From Geodermatophilus sp. DSM 44513 (GTDB lineage: Bacteria; Actinomycetota; Actinomycetes; Mycobacteriales; Geodermatophilaceae): DNA of 64,000 nt. This document shows positions 41,797 to 49,683 of this stretch, piece by piece. The stretch lies in assembly GCF_032460525.1 (NCBI RefSeq), contig NZ_CP135963.1:868001-932000 (forward strand). Direction: 5' to 3'. Every line of letters starts with the position of its first letter. The stretch's first letter is position 1. Under the pieces are notes generated by a model. It had not been told where the DNA came from. It saw nothing but the letters and a program-made list of their open reading frames with translations, and made no database searches. The position numbers and the translations under genes are program-made.

Positions 41797-43286
41797 GAGG
41801 CACTCCGATCGGGGGTGGTGGCGAGCGGGCGGGTGAACAGGGCCGGTGCGGCCAGGGCCCACAGGTGCATGACGGCGTAGGACCGCCACGGCCGCCAGCG
41901 GGTCGCGGCGTCGGCGTCGGAGCTGCCGAGAGCGGCCAGGGAGCGGCGCAGCGCCAGGTCGCCGGGCAGCCACACGTCGGGGTCGCCCAGCCCGCGCATC
42001 GCGACCACCGCGGCCGTCCACGGGCCGATGCCGCGGACGGCGAGCAACGAGCGGCCGGCCTCCGCGCGGTCGGCGCCCGGGTCCAGCGTCACCGCCCCGG
42101 TGTCCAGTGCCTCGGCCAGCGCGTGCACGGTGCGCCGGCGCGCGCCGGTCAGGCCCACGGCGGTCAGGTCGGCGTCGACGAGGGCGGCCGGCCAGGGGAA
42201 GGCGTGGGTCAGCGTGCCGACCGGCTCCGGCAGCGGGGTGCCGGCGGCGCGCAGCAGCCGGGCGGTGAGGGTGCGAGCGCCGGCCACCGAGACCTGCTGG
42301 CCCAGGACGGCGCGGACGGCGAGCTCTGCGGCGTCCGGCGCGGCGGGCACCCGGCGGCCGGGTGCGGCGGCGACCGACGCGGCCAGCGCCGGGTCGTCGC
42401 CGAGGACGCCGTCGACCGCGGCCGGGTCGGCGTCGAGGTCCAGCGTCCGGCGGCAGCGGGCCACCGCCGTCCCGAGGTCGCGCAGGGCGGTGAGCTGCAG
42501 CCGGGCGGTCACCGCAGGGCCGCCGTCCGCGGCGGGGGAGAGGTGCACGACGCCGGGGCCGTGCGGCAGGTCCAGCACGCGGGAGAACGTCGTCCCGTCC
42601 CACTCCTCCAGGCCGGGGACGGCGTGCGCGCCGAGGAAGAGCAGCACCTCGGCGGCCTCGTACGGGGCGCGGGCGGCCAGCCGCAGGGTCAGCCGGCCCG
42701 GTGTGCCGGCCGGGGCCGTGGCGCGGGTGCGGCGCAGCCCGGTCGGGGTGGTGGCGAAGACCTCGCGCACGGTGTCGTTGAACTGCCGGATGCTGGCGAA
42801 CCCCGCGGCGAAGGCGACGTCGGACACCGGCAGGTCGGTGGTCTCCAGCAGCAGCCGGGCGGTCTGCGCGCGCTGGGCGCGGGCCAGCGCGAGCGGACCG
42901 ACACCGAGCTCGCCGACCAGGAGCCGGTGCAGCTGGCGCTCGGAGTAGCCCAGCCGCGCGGCCAGCCCCGGGACGCCGGAGCGCTCGACCTCGCCGTCGC
43001 CGATCAGCCGGACGGCGCGGGCGACGACGTCGGCGCGCACGTCCCACTCCGGCGACCCCGGGACCGCGTCGGGCCGGCAGCGGCGGCAGGCGCGGTAGCC
43101 GGCGCCCTGCGCGGCCGCCGCGGTGGAGAAGAAGGAGACGTTGCCGGGCAGCGGCGTGCGGGCCGGGCAGGACGGGCGGCAGTAGATGCCGGTGGTGGCG
43201 ACCGCGGTGACGAACCAGCCGTCGAAGCGCGCGTCGCGGCTGGCCACCGCCCGGTAGCAGCGCTCGGGGTCCAGCGAGGAGGTCAC
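41793..43286 (-). CDS. Ada-AlkA fusion: alkylation-response regulator and 3-methyladenine glycosylase
   Basis: A 497-residue protein with three parts. Residues 1-75 are the Ada zinc domain with four cysteines (Cys36, Cys40, Cys67, Cys70 in YCRPSC and YRACRRC), which takes methyl groups from phosphotriesters. Residues about 80-175 are an AraC-type HTH (GVPGLAARLGYSERQLHRLLVGELGVGPLALARAQRAQTARLLL). Residues about 195-497 are AlkA with the HhH-GPD motif (GRSLLAVRGIGPWTAAVVAMRGLGDPDVWLPGDLALRRSL, Asp present). GTG 43286. It is coupled to ogt, making an alkylation repair operon. Confidence 0.95.
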   Translation of the reverse strand: MTSSLDPERCYRAVASRDARFDGWFVTAVATTGIYCRPSCPARTPLPGNVSFFSTAAAAQGAGYRACRRCRPDAVPGSPEWDVRADVVARAVRLIGDGEVERSGVPGLAARLGYSERQLHRLLVGELGVGPLALARAQRAQTARLLLETTDLPVSDVAFAAGFASIRQFNDTVREVFATTPTGLRRTRATAPAGTPGRLTLRLAARAPYEAAEVLLFLGAHAVPGLEEWDGTTFSRVLDLPHGPGVVHLSPAADGGPAVTARLQLTALRDLGTAVARCRRTLDLDADPAAVDGVLGDDPALAASVAAAPGRRVPAAPDAAELAVRAVLGQQVSVAGARTLTARLLRAAGTPLPEPVGTLTHAFPWPAALVDADLTAVGLTGARRRTVHALAEALDTGAVTLDPGADRAEAGRSLLAVRGIGPWTAAVVAMRGLGDPDVWLPGDLALRRSLAALGSSDADAATRWRPWRSYAVMHLWALAAPALFTRPLATTPDRSAS

Positions 43287-43351
43287 GTCCTGAGCATGAC
43301 AGCGCCAGGGAGCCCGGACCGGCGGTTTCCGGACACGCCGTCCGGACGGGG

Positions 43352-43522
43352 TCAGCCGCCGTCCGGGCCGGTGCCCGCCGGCGCGGACGGCTCGACCAGC
43401 AGGTCCAGCCGGGCCGCCGCGGTGGCCAGTCGCCGGTGGCGGGTCCACAGCCGGACGTCCGGGGTGAGCCGGGTGGCGGCCAGGGTGGCGTGGCTCTCCC
43501 GCAGATGGTCGACCAGGTTCAC
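43352..43522 (-). pseudogene. vapC-like PIN toxin remnant with large internal deletion
   Basis: The 56-codon frame reads VNLVDHLRESHATLAATRLTPDVRLWTRHRRLATAAARLDLLVEP. It joins a VapC start (normally xxLVDTSVWVDHLR) to a VapC end (normally VPLWTRDRRLAAVAADLGV), so about 70 central residues, including catalytic acidic residues, are missing. The GTG overlaps the stop of the vapB remnant. It cannot be an active PIN ribonuclease. Confidence 0.7.
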
Positions 43523-43701
43523 CGGCGGCGGGGCGCGGCGGTCAGCTCCGTTCGGTGCCGCCCGGTCGGGCCAGTCGACGGGCGCTCTCCCGTTCGATCA
43601 GCGCCCGCAGCGCCGCGCACGAGCGCGCTCGTGTCCGTCGTGCCGGTGAGGCGCTGGGCCTCGGCCAGCAGGTCGTCGTCCAGCGCGAGCGTCGTCCGCA
43701 C
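43519..43701 (-). pseudogene. vapB-like antitoxin with two compensating frameshifts
   Basis: It begins VRTTLALDDDLLAEAQRLTGTTDTSALVR, a clear VapB start. The expected continuation (ALRALIERESARRLARPGGTE) is present but one frame over, and the normal ending (ELTAAPRRR) returns in the first frame. This fits a loss of two bases after the ALVR codons and one base near the GGTE codons. The middle of the protein is therefore scrambled. Confidence 0.7.
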
Positions 43702-43751
43702 GCCGGTCACCTCCGCACGGTCGTGGTCATCGGGGGAGGACCAGCTGACCG

Positions 43752-45458
43752 TCAGTCCCCGACGGTGGGCAGGTAGCCCGGCGCCCGGCGGGCGTCGACC
43801 TCCGTCTCGAAGGAGTACGCCAGGTCCAGGACGTCGGCGTCGTCCCAGCGGGTGCCGATGAAGTTGACGCCCACCGGCAGCGCCTCCTGCGGGCCGGCGA
43901 ACCCGGCGGGCACGGTGACGTTCGGGTACCCGGCCACCGCGGCCGGGGTGGAGGAGGCGTAGACGAACGCGTCGCCGACGCCGTCGAGGTGCTCGTAGCG
44001 GGTGACCCAGCCGGGGGTGTTGGTCAGCGCCATCACCGCGTCCAGGTCGTTCTCGTGCCCGGGGCCCTGGGCGAGGGCCTCGTCGATCGCGGCCCGGGCC
44101 AGCCGGCGGATCTCCTCGCGGGTCGCCCGGATCGCCGGGTCCTCCTCCGGCACGGTGGCCGCCTGCGCCTGCTCGAGGAGCTCCTGGCCGAAGTAGGCCA
44201 GCTCCACCGGGTCCTGCTCGTTGAACGCGATGAGGCCGGCGAGGTCCTCGGGGTGCTCGCCGGGCGTGGCGGCCAGGTAGGCGTCGAGGTCCCGCTCGAA
44301 CTCCGCCAGCAGCGCCGGGAACTCGCCCGCGCCGATCTCGGCCTGGTAGGCCAGCTCCAGCGGCACCGGGGTGGCCCCGGCGGCCTCGACGGCCTTGACC
44401 GCGTTGGCGAACACCGCCTCGGTGCCGTCGTCCACGGCCTCGGCCTGCTCGGCGGTCAGCGTCCACACCCCGATCCGCGCGCCGTCGAGGGCGTCGGCGT
44501 CCAGGTCGGCGAGGTCACCGGACAGGTCCTCGGGGATCTCCGCGGTCGCGGCGTCGGCGTCGTCCTGGCCGGCGACGACCTCCAGCAGCAGCGCGGCGTC
44601 GACCGCGTGCCGGGCCATCGGGCCGGCGGTGTCCTGCTCGGCGGAGATCGGCGCGATGCCGTCGCGGCTGACCAGCCCGAGGGTGGGCTTGTGCCCGACG
44701 ATGCCGGTGCTGCCGGCCGGGCAGACGATCGACCCGTCGGTCTCGGTGCCGATGGAGACCTGCGCCAGCGAGGCGGCCACCCCGGCCGCCGAGCCGGACG
44801 ACGAACCGCACGGGTTGCGGTCGAGCACGTACGGGTTGGCCGTCTGCCCGCCGACCCCGCTCCACCCGCTGGTGGAGGTGGTCCCGCGGAAGTTGGCCCA
44901 CTCCCAGAGGTTGGCCTTGCCGATCACGATGGCGCCGGCCTCCCGCAGCCGGCGGGTGATGGTGGCGTCGTCGGGCGCGCTGCCGAGCATGGCGCGCGAG
45001 CCGACGGTGGTCGGCAGGTCGGCGGTGTCCACGTTGTCCTTGAGCAGCACCGGGATGCCCTCCAGGGCGCTGCGCGCGCCGTGCCCGCCGCGCACCCGGT
45101 CGCTGGCCGCGGCCTCCTCCAGCGCGTGCGGGTTGACCGCGAGCACCGCGCCCAGCTCCCCGTCGACCGCGGCGATGCGGTCCAGGTAGGCCCGCACCAG
45201 CTCGACGGCGCGGAGCTGCCCGCCGTCCATCCGCTCCTGCAGCTCCGGGATGGTGAGCGCGTCGAGGTCCAGCCCGCGCACCGGCAGGGTGCCCGAGCCG
45301 GCGGCGTCCACCGCGGGGGCCGGAGCCGGGGCGCCCGTGTCGGCGGCGGCCACGGCCGCGGGCACGACCAGCGCGCCGGCCAGGGCGGCGGTCAGCGCGA
45401 CCCGGCCGGTCAGCGGTCGGGGGAGGGTGCGGCGGGCGTCGGGCACGGCGTTCGGCAT
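43752..45458 (-). CDS. Secreted amidase, amidase signature family
   Basis: Hydrolyses an unknown amide. The 568-residue protein has an export signal (GRVALTAALAGALVVPAAVAAA, about residues 18-39) and a full amidase signature domain: the catalytic Lys in GIPVLLKDNVDTADLPTTVGS, the Gly/Ser-rich loop with the cis-Ser and nucleophile (NPCGSSSGSAAGVAASLAQVSIGTETDGSIVCPAG), and GIVGHKPTLGLVSRDGI. Length and the signal peptide separate it from GatA. It stands alone, with a 25-nt palindrome about 100 bases upstream of its start. Confidence 0.92.
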   Translation of the reverse strand: MPNAVPDARRTLPRPLTGRVALTAALAGALVVPAAVAAADTGAPAPAPAVDAAGSGTLPVRGLDLDALTIPELQERMDGGQLRAVELVRAYLDRIAAVDGELGAVLAVNPHALEEAAASDRVRGGHGARSALEGIPVLLKDNVDTADLPTTVGSRAMLGSAPDDATITRRLREAGAIVIGKANLWEWANFRGTTSTSGWSGVGGQTANPYVLDRNPCGSSSGSAAGVAASLAQVSIGTETDGSIVCPAGSTGIVGHKPTLGLVSRDGIAPISAEQDTAGPMARHAVDAALLLEVVAGQDDADAATAEIPEDLSGDLADLDADALDGARIGVWTLTAEQAEAVDDGTEAVFANAVKAVEAAGATPVPLELAYQAEIGAGEFPALLAEFERDLDAYLAATPGEHPEDLAGLIAFNEQDPVELAYFGQELLEQAQAATVPEEDPAIRATREEIRRLARAAIDEALAQGPGHENDLDAVMALTNTPGWVTRYEHLDGVGDAFVYASSTPAAVAGYPNVTVPAGFAGPQEALPVGVNFIGTRWDDADVLDLAYSFETEVDARRAPGYLPTVGD

Positions 45459-45561
45459 GGCGCTCCTCGGCGGGGCGGACGTGACCCCCGGATGCTGGAC
45501 TGCGGCGGGTGACCGCCGCGTGACGGAACGGTGCGTCCGCCCGACACCCCGCCCGCCCGCA

Positions 45562-45586
45562 GCGTCCCGTCACCGTGACGGGACGC
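45562..45586. promoter_or_regulatory. 25-nt palindrome between XRE gene and amidase gene
   Basis: Arms GCGTCCCGTCAC and GTGACGGGACGC with a single central base, between the XRE stop (45614) and the amidase start (45458), both on the minus strand. It may be an operator for the amidase, perhaps bound by the XRE protein, or a hairpin ending the XRE transcript. Confidence 0.55.
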
Positions 45587-45613
45587 AGCGTGCCGACGGC
45601 ACGGCCCAGGAGG

Positions 45614-45913
45614 CTAGGCGGGCCGGCCGTCGTCGCGGACGACCCGCAGGTGCGGGCCGGTGCAGATGTCGGCGCGCGGGTCCTCCAGGAGGGGCAGGCC
45701 GGCCAGCCGGCGGACCCGGTTCTCCGGGACGTCGAGGGCGCGGGCCAGCGCGGCCGCCAGGCGTTCGCTGACCATCCCCGAGTGCCGGCCGTCGGCGATG
45801 CGGGTGATGGTCTCCGGCGCGATCGCCCACTGGGCCCTCCGCGACGCCGCCTGGGCGGTCGAGGACAGCTCCAGCAGGCGCAGCTGCACCAGCCGCTGCA
45901 GGTCGTGGGCCAC
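45614..45913 (-). CDS. XRE-family helix-turn-helix regulator
   Basis: A 99-residue protein with one HTH domain (residues about 8-70: VQLRLLELSSTAQAASRRAQWAIAPETITRIADGRHSGMVSERLAAALARALDVPENRVRRLAG). The tail (CTGPHLRVVRDDGRPA) is short and unconserved. It lies 65 bases after the YcaO/inositol operon on the same strand and could be its last gene or a separate unit. Its target is unknown. Confidence 0.8.
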   Translation of the reverse strand: MAHDLQRLVQLRLLELSSTAQAASRRAQWAIAPETITRIADGRHSGMVSERLAAALARALDVPENRVRRLAGLPLLEDPRADICTGPHLRVVRDDGRPA

Positions 45914-45978
45914 CCGGCGAGGCTAGAGCGGACCGGGCCGCAGGGGGTGGCCCGCCTCCGTCGTGCGTGGACGGCCGG

Positions 45979-46908
45979 TCAGAACGGTTGCTGCGCCCGC
46001 CAGGCGGCCCACGCGCTCGCGACCACCGACCGCAGGTCGCGGCGGGCGCGGAACCCCAGCTCGCGGGCGGTCCGGTCGGCCGCGGCCAGCCGCCCCGGCG
46101 CGCCGGGGCGCGCGGCGACGACCTCGGGCTCGGTGTCGGCGCCGGTGACCTCACCGACCAGGCGCAGCACCTCCCGGTCGCTGCTGGGCTCGCCGCGGCC
46201 GACGTCGTGGGTGCCGCCCGGAGAGCCGGCGGTCAGCGCGCGCACCGCGGCCAGGTGGGCGTCGGCGACGTCGGCGACGTGCACCAGGTCGCGCACCGGG
46301 CTGCCGTCGGGGGTCGGGTGGCCGTCGCCGTGCAGCACCGGCCGCCGGCCCTCGTCCACCGCCCGGAAGACCGGTGCGAGGGGACCGGTCGGGCTCCGGT
46401 CACCGAGCTCCGGCGTCGCGGCCCCGGCCACCTCGCAGCAGCGCAGCACGACGGCGGCGCAGCCCCACGCCGCGCCGTCGCGCACCGCCCACTCCGCGGC
46501 CAGCGCCGTGCGGCCGTAGGGGGAGCGCGGGGTCCCGTCGGCCTCCGGGTACGCGGCCGCGGTCGAGGACAGCACGACGCGCGCCACTCCCTTGGCGCGG
46601 CAGCCCTCCAGCAGCGCGACGGTGCCCTCGACGTTCTCCGTCCAGTACGGCAGCGGGTCGGCTCCGGACTCCTCGGCCCCCGCCCGCCCGGCCAGGTGGA
46701 CGACGCCCTGCACGGCGTGCTCGCGCAGCACCCGGCGGACCAGCCCGCGGTCCCGGACCGAGCCGACGACCAGCGGCACCGCCACCAGCCGCGCCGGGTC
46801 GCCGGTGGACAGGTCGTCGAGGACGACGACCCGCTCGCCGGCCGCGGCCATGGCGCGCACGACGTGCGCCCCGACGTACCCGGCGCCGCCGGTGACCAGC
46901 CAGCTCAC
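45979..46908 (-). CDS. NAD-dependent sugar epimerase/dehydratase (extended SDR, GalE-like) lacking the catalytic lysine
   Basis: A 309-residue Rossmann protein, last of the ten-gene operon. It has the cofactor motif GGAGYVG (7-13), VVHLAGRAG, the catalytic Ser/Thr region LSSTAAAY (113-120), Tyr131 in SPYGRTALAAEW and the GalE-like DGSPVRDLVHVADVADAH (201-218). The family motif is YxxxK; here position 135 is Ala (Tyr131-Gly-Arg-Thr-Ala), so the lysine that positions NAD and lowers the Tyr pKa is absent. GTG 46908 overlaps the PIG-L stop. It may be a reduced or altered enzyme on a nucleotide sugar. Confidence 0.85.
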   Translation of the reverse strand: MSWLVTGGAGYVGAHVVRAMAAAGERVVVLDDLSTGDPARLVAVPLVVGSVRDRGLVRRVLREHAVQGVVHLAGRAGAEESGADPLPYWTENVEGTVALLEGCRAKGVARVVLSSTAAAYPEADGTPRSPYGRTALAAEWAVRDGAAWGCAAVVLRCCEVAGAATPELGDRSPTGPLAPVFRAVDEGRRPVLHGDGHPTPDGSPVRDLVHVADVADAHLAAVRALTAGSPGGTHDVGRGEPSSDREVLRLVGEVTGADTEPEVVAARPGAPGRLAAADRTARELGFRARRDLRSVVASAWAAWRAQQPF

Positions 46909-47630
46909 CGGGCCGCCCCGTCCGCCGCACCGGCCACCACTGCCCGCGCCCGCGCCCCGCCCAGCAGCACCTCGGGCAGCCCGGCCAGCGCCGCCCGCAT
47001 CTGCGTCGCGCCGCCGAACTGGAAGCCGAGCTGGGTGGCGTAGCGGGCGCACGCCTCGCCGCGCCGCTCGAGGTCCTGCGGCAGTCGGACCTGGGCCAGC
47101 CCCGCCGGCAGGTCGGGTCCGGGGACGGCGGCCGGGTCGCGCAGCACGTAGGGGCTGTCGCGCCACCACAGCACCGGCCGGTCCAGCCCCGCCACCGCCC
47201 GCAGCACCTGCAGGTGGTCGACGTGCCCCCCGAGCGCCTGCGGGGCCAGCCACAGGTCGGCGTCCTGCCGGGTGAGCTCCTCGGCCACCGAGCGCCAGAC
47301 GTCGTCCCCGGGGTGCACGCCGGCGAACAGGTCCGGCGCGCTGGTGTAGCCCCGGTGCGGCGCCTCCAGCAGCCCCAGGTGCACCGGGGTCGCACCGAGC
47401 ACGGCCATCGCGGCGGCGTCCTCGGCGCGGCGCAGCGCCAGGTAGTCGACGTCGGGGCCCAGCCCCTTGTCCAGCTGGCAGGCCAGCGCGAAGCCGGCCG
47501 GGTTTGGCACGGTGGCGGTGAAGCAGGTGAGCACGGTGACCTCGTGCCCGGCGTCGGCCAGCGCGGCCAGCGTGCCGCCGACGCTGAACGCCGCGTCGTC
47601 CAGGTGCGGGCTGACCGCGAGCACCCTCAC
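46905..47630 (-). CDS. PIG-L (LmbE) family deacetylase, MshB-like
   Basis: Zinc-dependent N-deacetylase fold. The 241-residue protein has the metal motif SPHLDDAAFSVGG (His9, Asp11, Asp12) and the second motif GGHVDHLQVL (His136, Asp138, His139), both complete. Family members remove acetyl from GlcNAc-inositol (MshB), GlcNAc-PI and related glycosides. The adjacent GT4 gene and the inositol-synthase-like gene of the same operon suggest a GlcNAc-inositol-like substrate; that is inference. GTG 47630 overlaps the glycosyltransferase stop (GTGA). Confidence 0.92.
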   Translation of the reverse strand: MRVLAVSPHLDDAAFSVGGTLAALADAGHEVTVLTCFTATVPNPAGFALACQLDKGLGPDVDYLALRRAEDAAAMAVLGATPVHLGLLEAPHRGYTSAPDLFAGVHPGDDVWRSVAEELTRQDADLWLAPQALGGHVDHLQVLRAVAGLDRPVLWWRDSPYVLRDPAAVPGPDLPAGLAQVRLPQDLERRGEACARYATQLGFQFGGATQMRAALAGLPEVLLGGARARAVVAGAADGAAR

Positions 47631-48835
47631 AGCAGGTGCGCGGCCGAGCGGAACCGGCACGACAGGTCCGGCCCCGACGGCATCGACCAGTCCGCGGACG
47701 GCGTGCTGCCGGCCACCTCGCCGTAGACCGCGTCGATGGAGCGCGCCAGCACCGGCCAGGAGTAGAGCCGGCGCACCTCCTCCAGCGCGGTGGTCGCCAG
47801 CCGGGCGCGCAGGTCGCCGTCGGCGAGCAGCCGGTGCAGCGCCGCCCGCAGCCCGGCGACGTCGCCCGGGGCGTGCAGCAGCCCGTTCTCGTCGTGCCGC
47901 AGGCAGTCCACGACCCCGACGCTGTCGGTGCTCACCGTCGGCAGCCCGCTGGCCATCGCCTCCAGCAGCGTGTTGCTGAACCCCTCGCTGTAGGTGGGGC
48001 TGACGAACACGTCGGCCGAGCGGTAGACCTCCGGCGCCTCGTCGGGCGGCACGTAGCCGAGGAACGTCGTCCGCCCGTCGGCCCGCGCGCGGGCCTCGTC
48101 GAGGTCCGGGCCGATGCCGGAGACCACCAGCCGGACGCCGTCGGGCAGGGCCTCCAGCAGGTCCAGCACGCCCTTGCGGCGGTCCACCCGGCCGTGGAAC
48201 AGCAGCACCGGCGGCTCGCGCAGCGCGCCCAGCGGCCGCTCGGCCGGGGTGAACCGCCGGGTGTCGGTGGCGCCCGGGACGATGGTGAACCGCGCCGGGT
48301 CCGACCCCAGGTTGCCGACCACCTCGTCGCGGAAGCTGGCGCTGCCGATCAGCACTGCCGAGGAGGCGTCCACCACTGTGCGCATCGCCTCGGCGTGGGT
48401 GGTGCAGCAGGTGCCCACCCAGTGCCCGTCGCCGCCCTGGATGCTCACCACCGCCGGCAGCCCGGTCTCCCGCGCCGCGGCCAGCACCGCCAGGCCCGGG
48501 GGGTAGCCGTACTGGGCGTGCAGCACGTCGAAGGGCCGCTCGGCGTGCAGGTCCAGCACCGTCCGGACGATCTCCGCGATGTCACCCTCCCAGTCGGCGG
48601 GGGCGACGGTCTCCCCGCGGCTGGGCAGCGCGTGCACCTGCACGCCGGCCGGGACCCGGGCCGGCGGGGGCGGGCCGCCGCCGTAGACCCGGGTGCCGGC
48701 CTCGTCGTCCCGGTACTGGCTGACCAGCACCACCTCGTGGCCAAGGGCCACCAGCTCGCGCAGCAGGTTCTCCGCGTAGACGCTCATCCCGCTCACCGCC
48801 GGCCAGTAGCGCCGGCTGACGAAGCACACCCTCAC
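47627..48835 (-). CDS. GT4-family glycosyltransferase (GT-B fold), MshA-like
   Basis: A 402-residue retaining glycosyltransferase. The N-domain has VCFVSRRYWPAVSGMSVYAENLLRELVALGHEVVLVS and DVLHAQYGYPPGLAVLAAARETGLPAVVSIQGGD. The C-domain has RFTIVPGATDTRRFTP, VLLFHGRVDRRKGVLDLLEALPDGVRLVVSG and the nucleotide-sugar motif SPTYSEGFSNTLLEAMASGLPTVST with the EX7E glutamates. The donor cannot be read from sequence; GlcNAc is a guess from the PIG-L neighbour. GTG 48835 is coupled to the upstream isomerase gene. Confidence 0.93.
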   Translation of the reverse strand: MRVCFVSRRYWPAVSGMSVYAENLLRELVALGHEVVLVSQYRDDEAGTRVYGGGPPPPARVPAGVQVHALPSRGETVAPADWEGDIAEIVRTVLDLHAERPFDVLHAQYGYPPGLAVLAAARETGLPAVVSIQGGDGHWVGTCCTTHAEAMRTVVDASSAVLIGSASFRDEVVGNLGSDPARFTIVPGATDTRRFTPAERPLGALREPPVLLFHGRVDRRKGVLDLLEALPDGVRLVVSGIGPDLDEARARADGRTTFLGYVPPDEAPEVYRSADVFVSPTYSEGFSNTLLEAMASGLPTVSTDSVGVVDCLRHDENGLLHAPGDVAGLRAALHRLLADGDLRARLATTALEEVRRLYSWPVLARSIDAVYGEVAGSTPSADWSMPSGPDLSCRFRSAAHLL

Positions 48836-49683
48836 GCCGCCGCCTCCGCCGCTGCCTCGGCATCCCGCAGCGTGGCCATCGCCCGCGGCACCATCTCGTG
48901 CGCCCGGTGCCCGTCGCGGGACAGCTCCAGGGTGACCAGCCGCTCGTACCCGACGTCCCGCAGCGCCCGCAGCACGGCCGGCAGGTCGACGTCCCCCTCG
49001 TCCAGCGGCAGGTGGTCGTGCACGCCGCGGCGCATGCCCTCGACGGCGACCGTGCCCAGGCGCGGCGCGAACGCCGTCACCGCCTCCTGCGGCTCGTACC
49101 CGCCGGCGACGACGCAGTGCCCGGTGTCCAGGGCCAGCGAGATGCCGGGGGCCTCGGCGGCGAGGGCGGCCCAGCCGTCGCAGTCCTCGACCAGCATGCC
49201 CGGCTCCGGCTCCACGGCCAGCGCGTAGGACCGCCCGCCGTGGCTGTCGACCAGCGCGCGCACCCCGTCGACCACCCAGCCCCACGCCGCGTCGCGGTCC
49301 ACCCCCGGCTTCGGCACGCCGGCCCAGAAGCTCACCGCCTCCGCGCCCAGCACCTCGGCCAGGTCGCAGGCCAGCCGCAGGTAGGCCAGCCGCCGCGCCC
49401 GGCCCTCGGCGTCGGCGGTGACCAGCGTCGGCTCGTGCTTGACCCGCGGGTCGAGCAGGTACCGCGCGCCGGTCTCCACGACCACGCCCAGGCCCAGCTC
49501 GTCGCAGCGCGCCCGCACCTCCTCCGCCCGGGCGAAGGCGTCCGGCGCGAACGGGTCGAGGTGGACGACGTCCAGGGTGAGCGCCACCCCCGCGTAGCCG
49601 GTGTCGGCCAGGAACGGCAGCGCGTCGGAGAGCCGGTGCGAGGTGAGCCCGTTGGTGTTGTAGGCGTACCGCAGGCCGGTCAC
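48832..49683 (-). CDS. Sugar-phosphate isomerase/epimerase-like TIM barrel (xylose-isomerase-like)
   Basis: A 283-residue AP-endonuclease-2 fold TIM barrel. Barrel-strand motifs include YAYNTNGLTSHRLSDALPFLADTGYAGVALTLDVVHLDPF, LGLGVVVETGARYLL, GAEAVSFWAG, LAVEPEPGMLVED (metal-binding Glu), ISLALDTGHCVVAGG (Asp and His) and ERLVTLELSRDGHRAHE. IolE (2-keto-inositol dehydratase) and inosose isomerases share this fold, which fits the inositol theme, but the substrate is unknown. GTG 49683, coupled to ycaO. Confidence 0.88.
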   Translation of the reverse strand: MTGLRYAYNTNGLTSHRLSDALPFLADTGYAGVALTLDVVHLDPFAPDAFARAEEVRARCDELGLGVVVETGARYLLDPRVKHEPTLVTADAEGRARRLAYLRLACDLAEVLGAEAVSFWAGVPKPGVDRDAAWGWVVDGVRALVDSHGGRSYALAVEPEPGMLVEDCDGWAALAAEAPGISLALDTGHCVVAGGYEPQEAVTAFAPRLGTVAVEGMRRGVHDHLPLDEGDVDLPAVLRALRDVGYERLVTLELSRDGHRAHEMVPRAMATLRDAEAAAEAAA

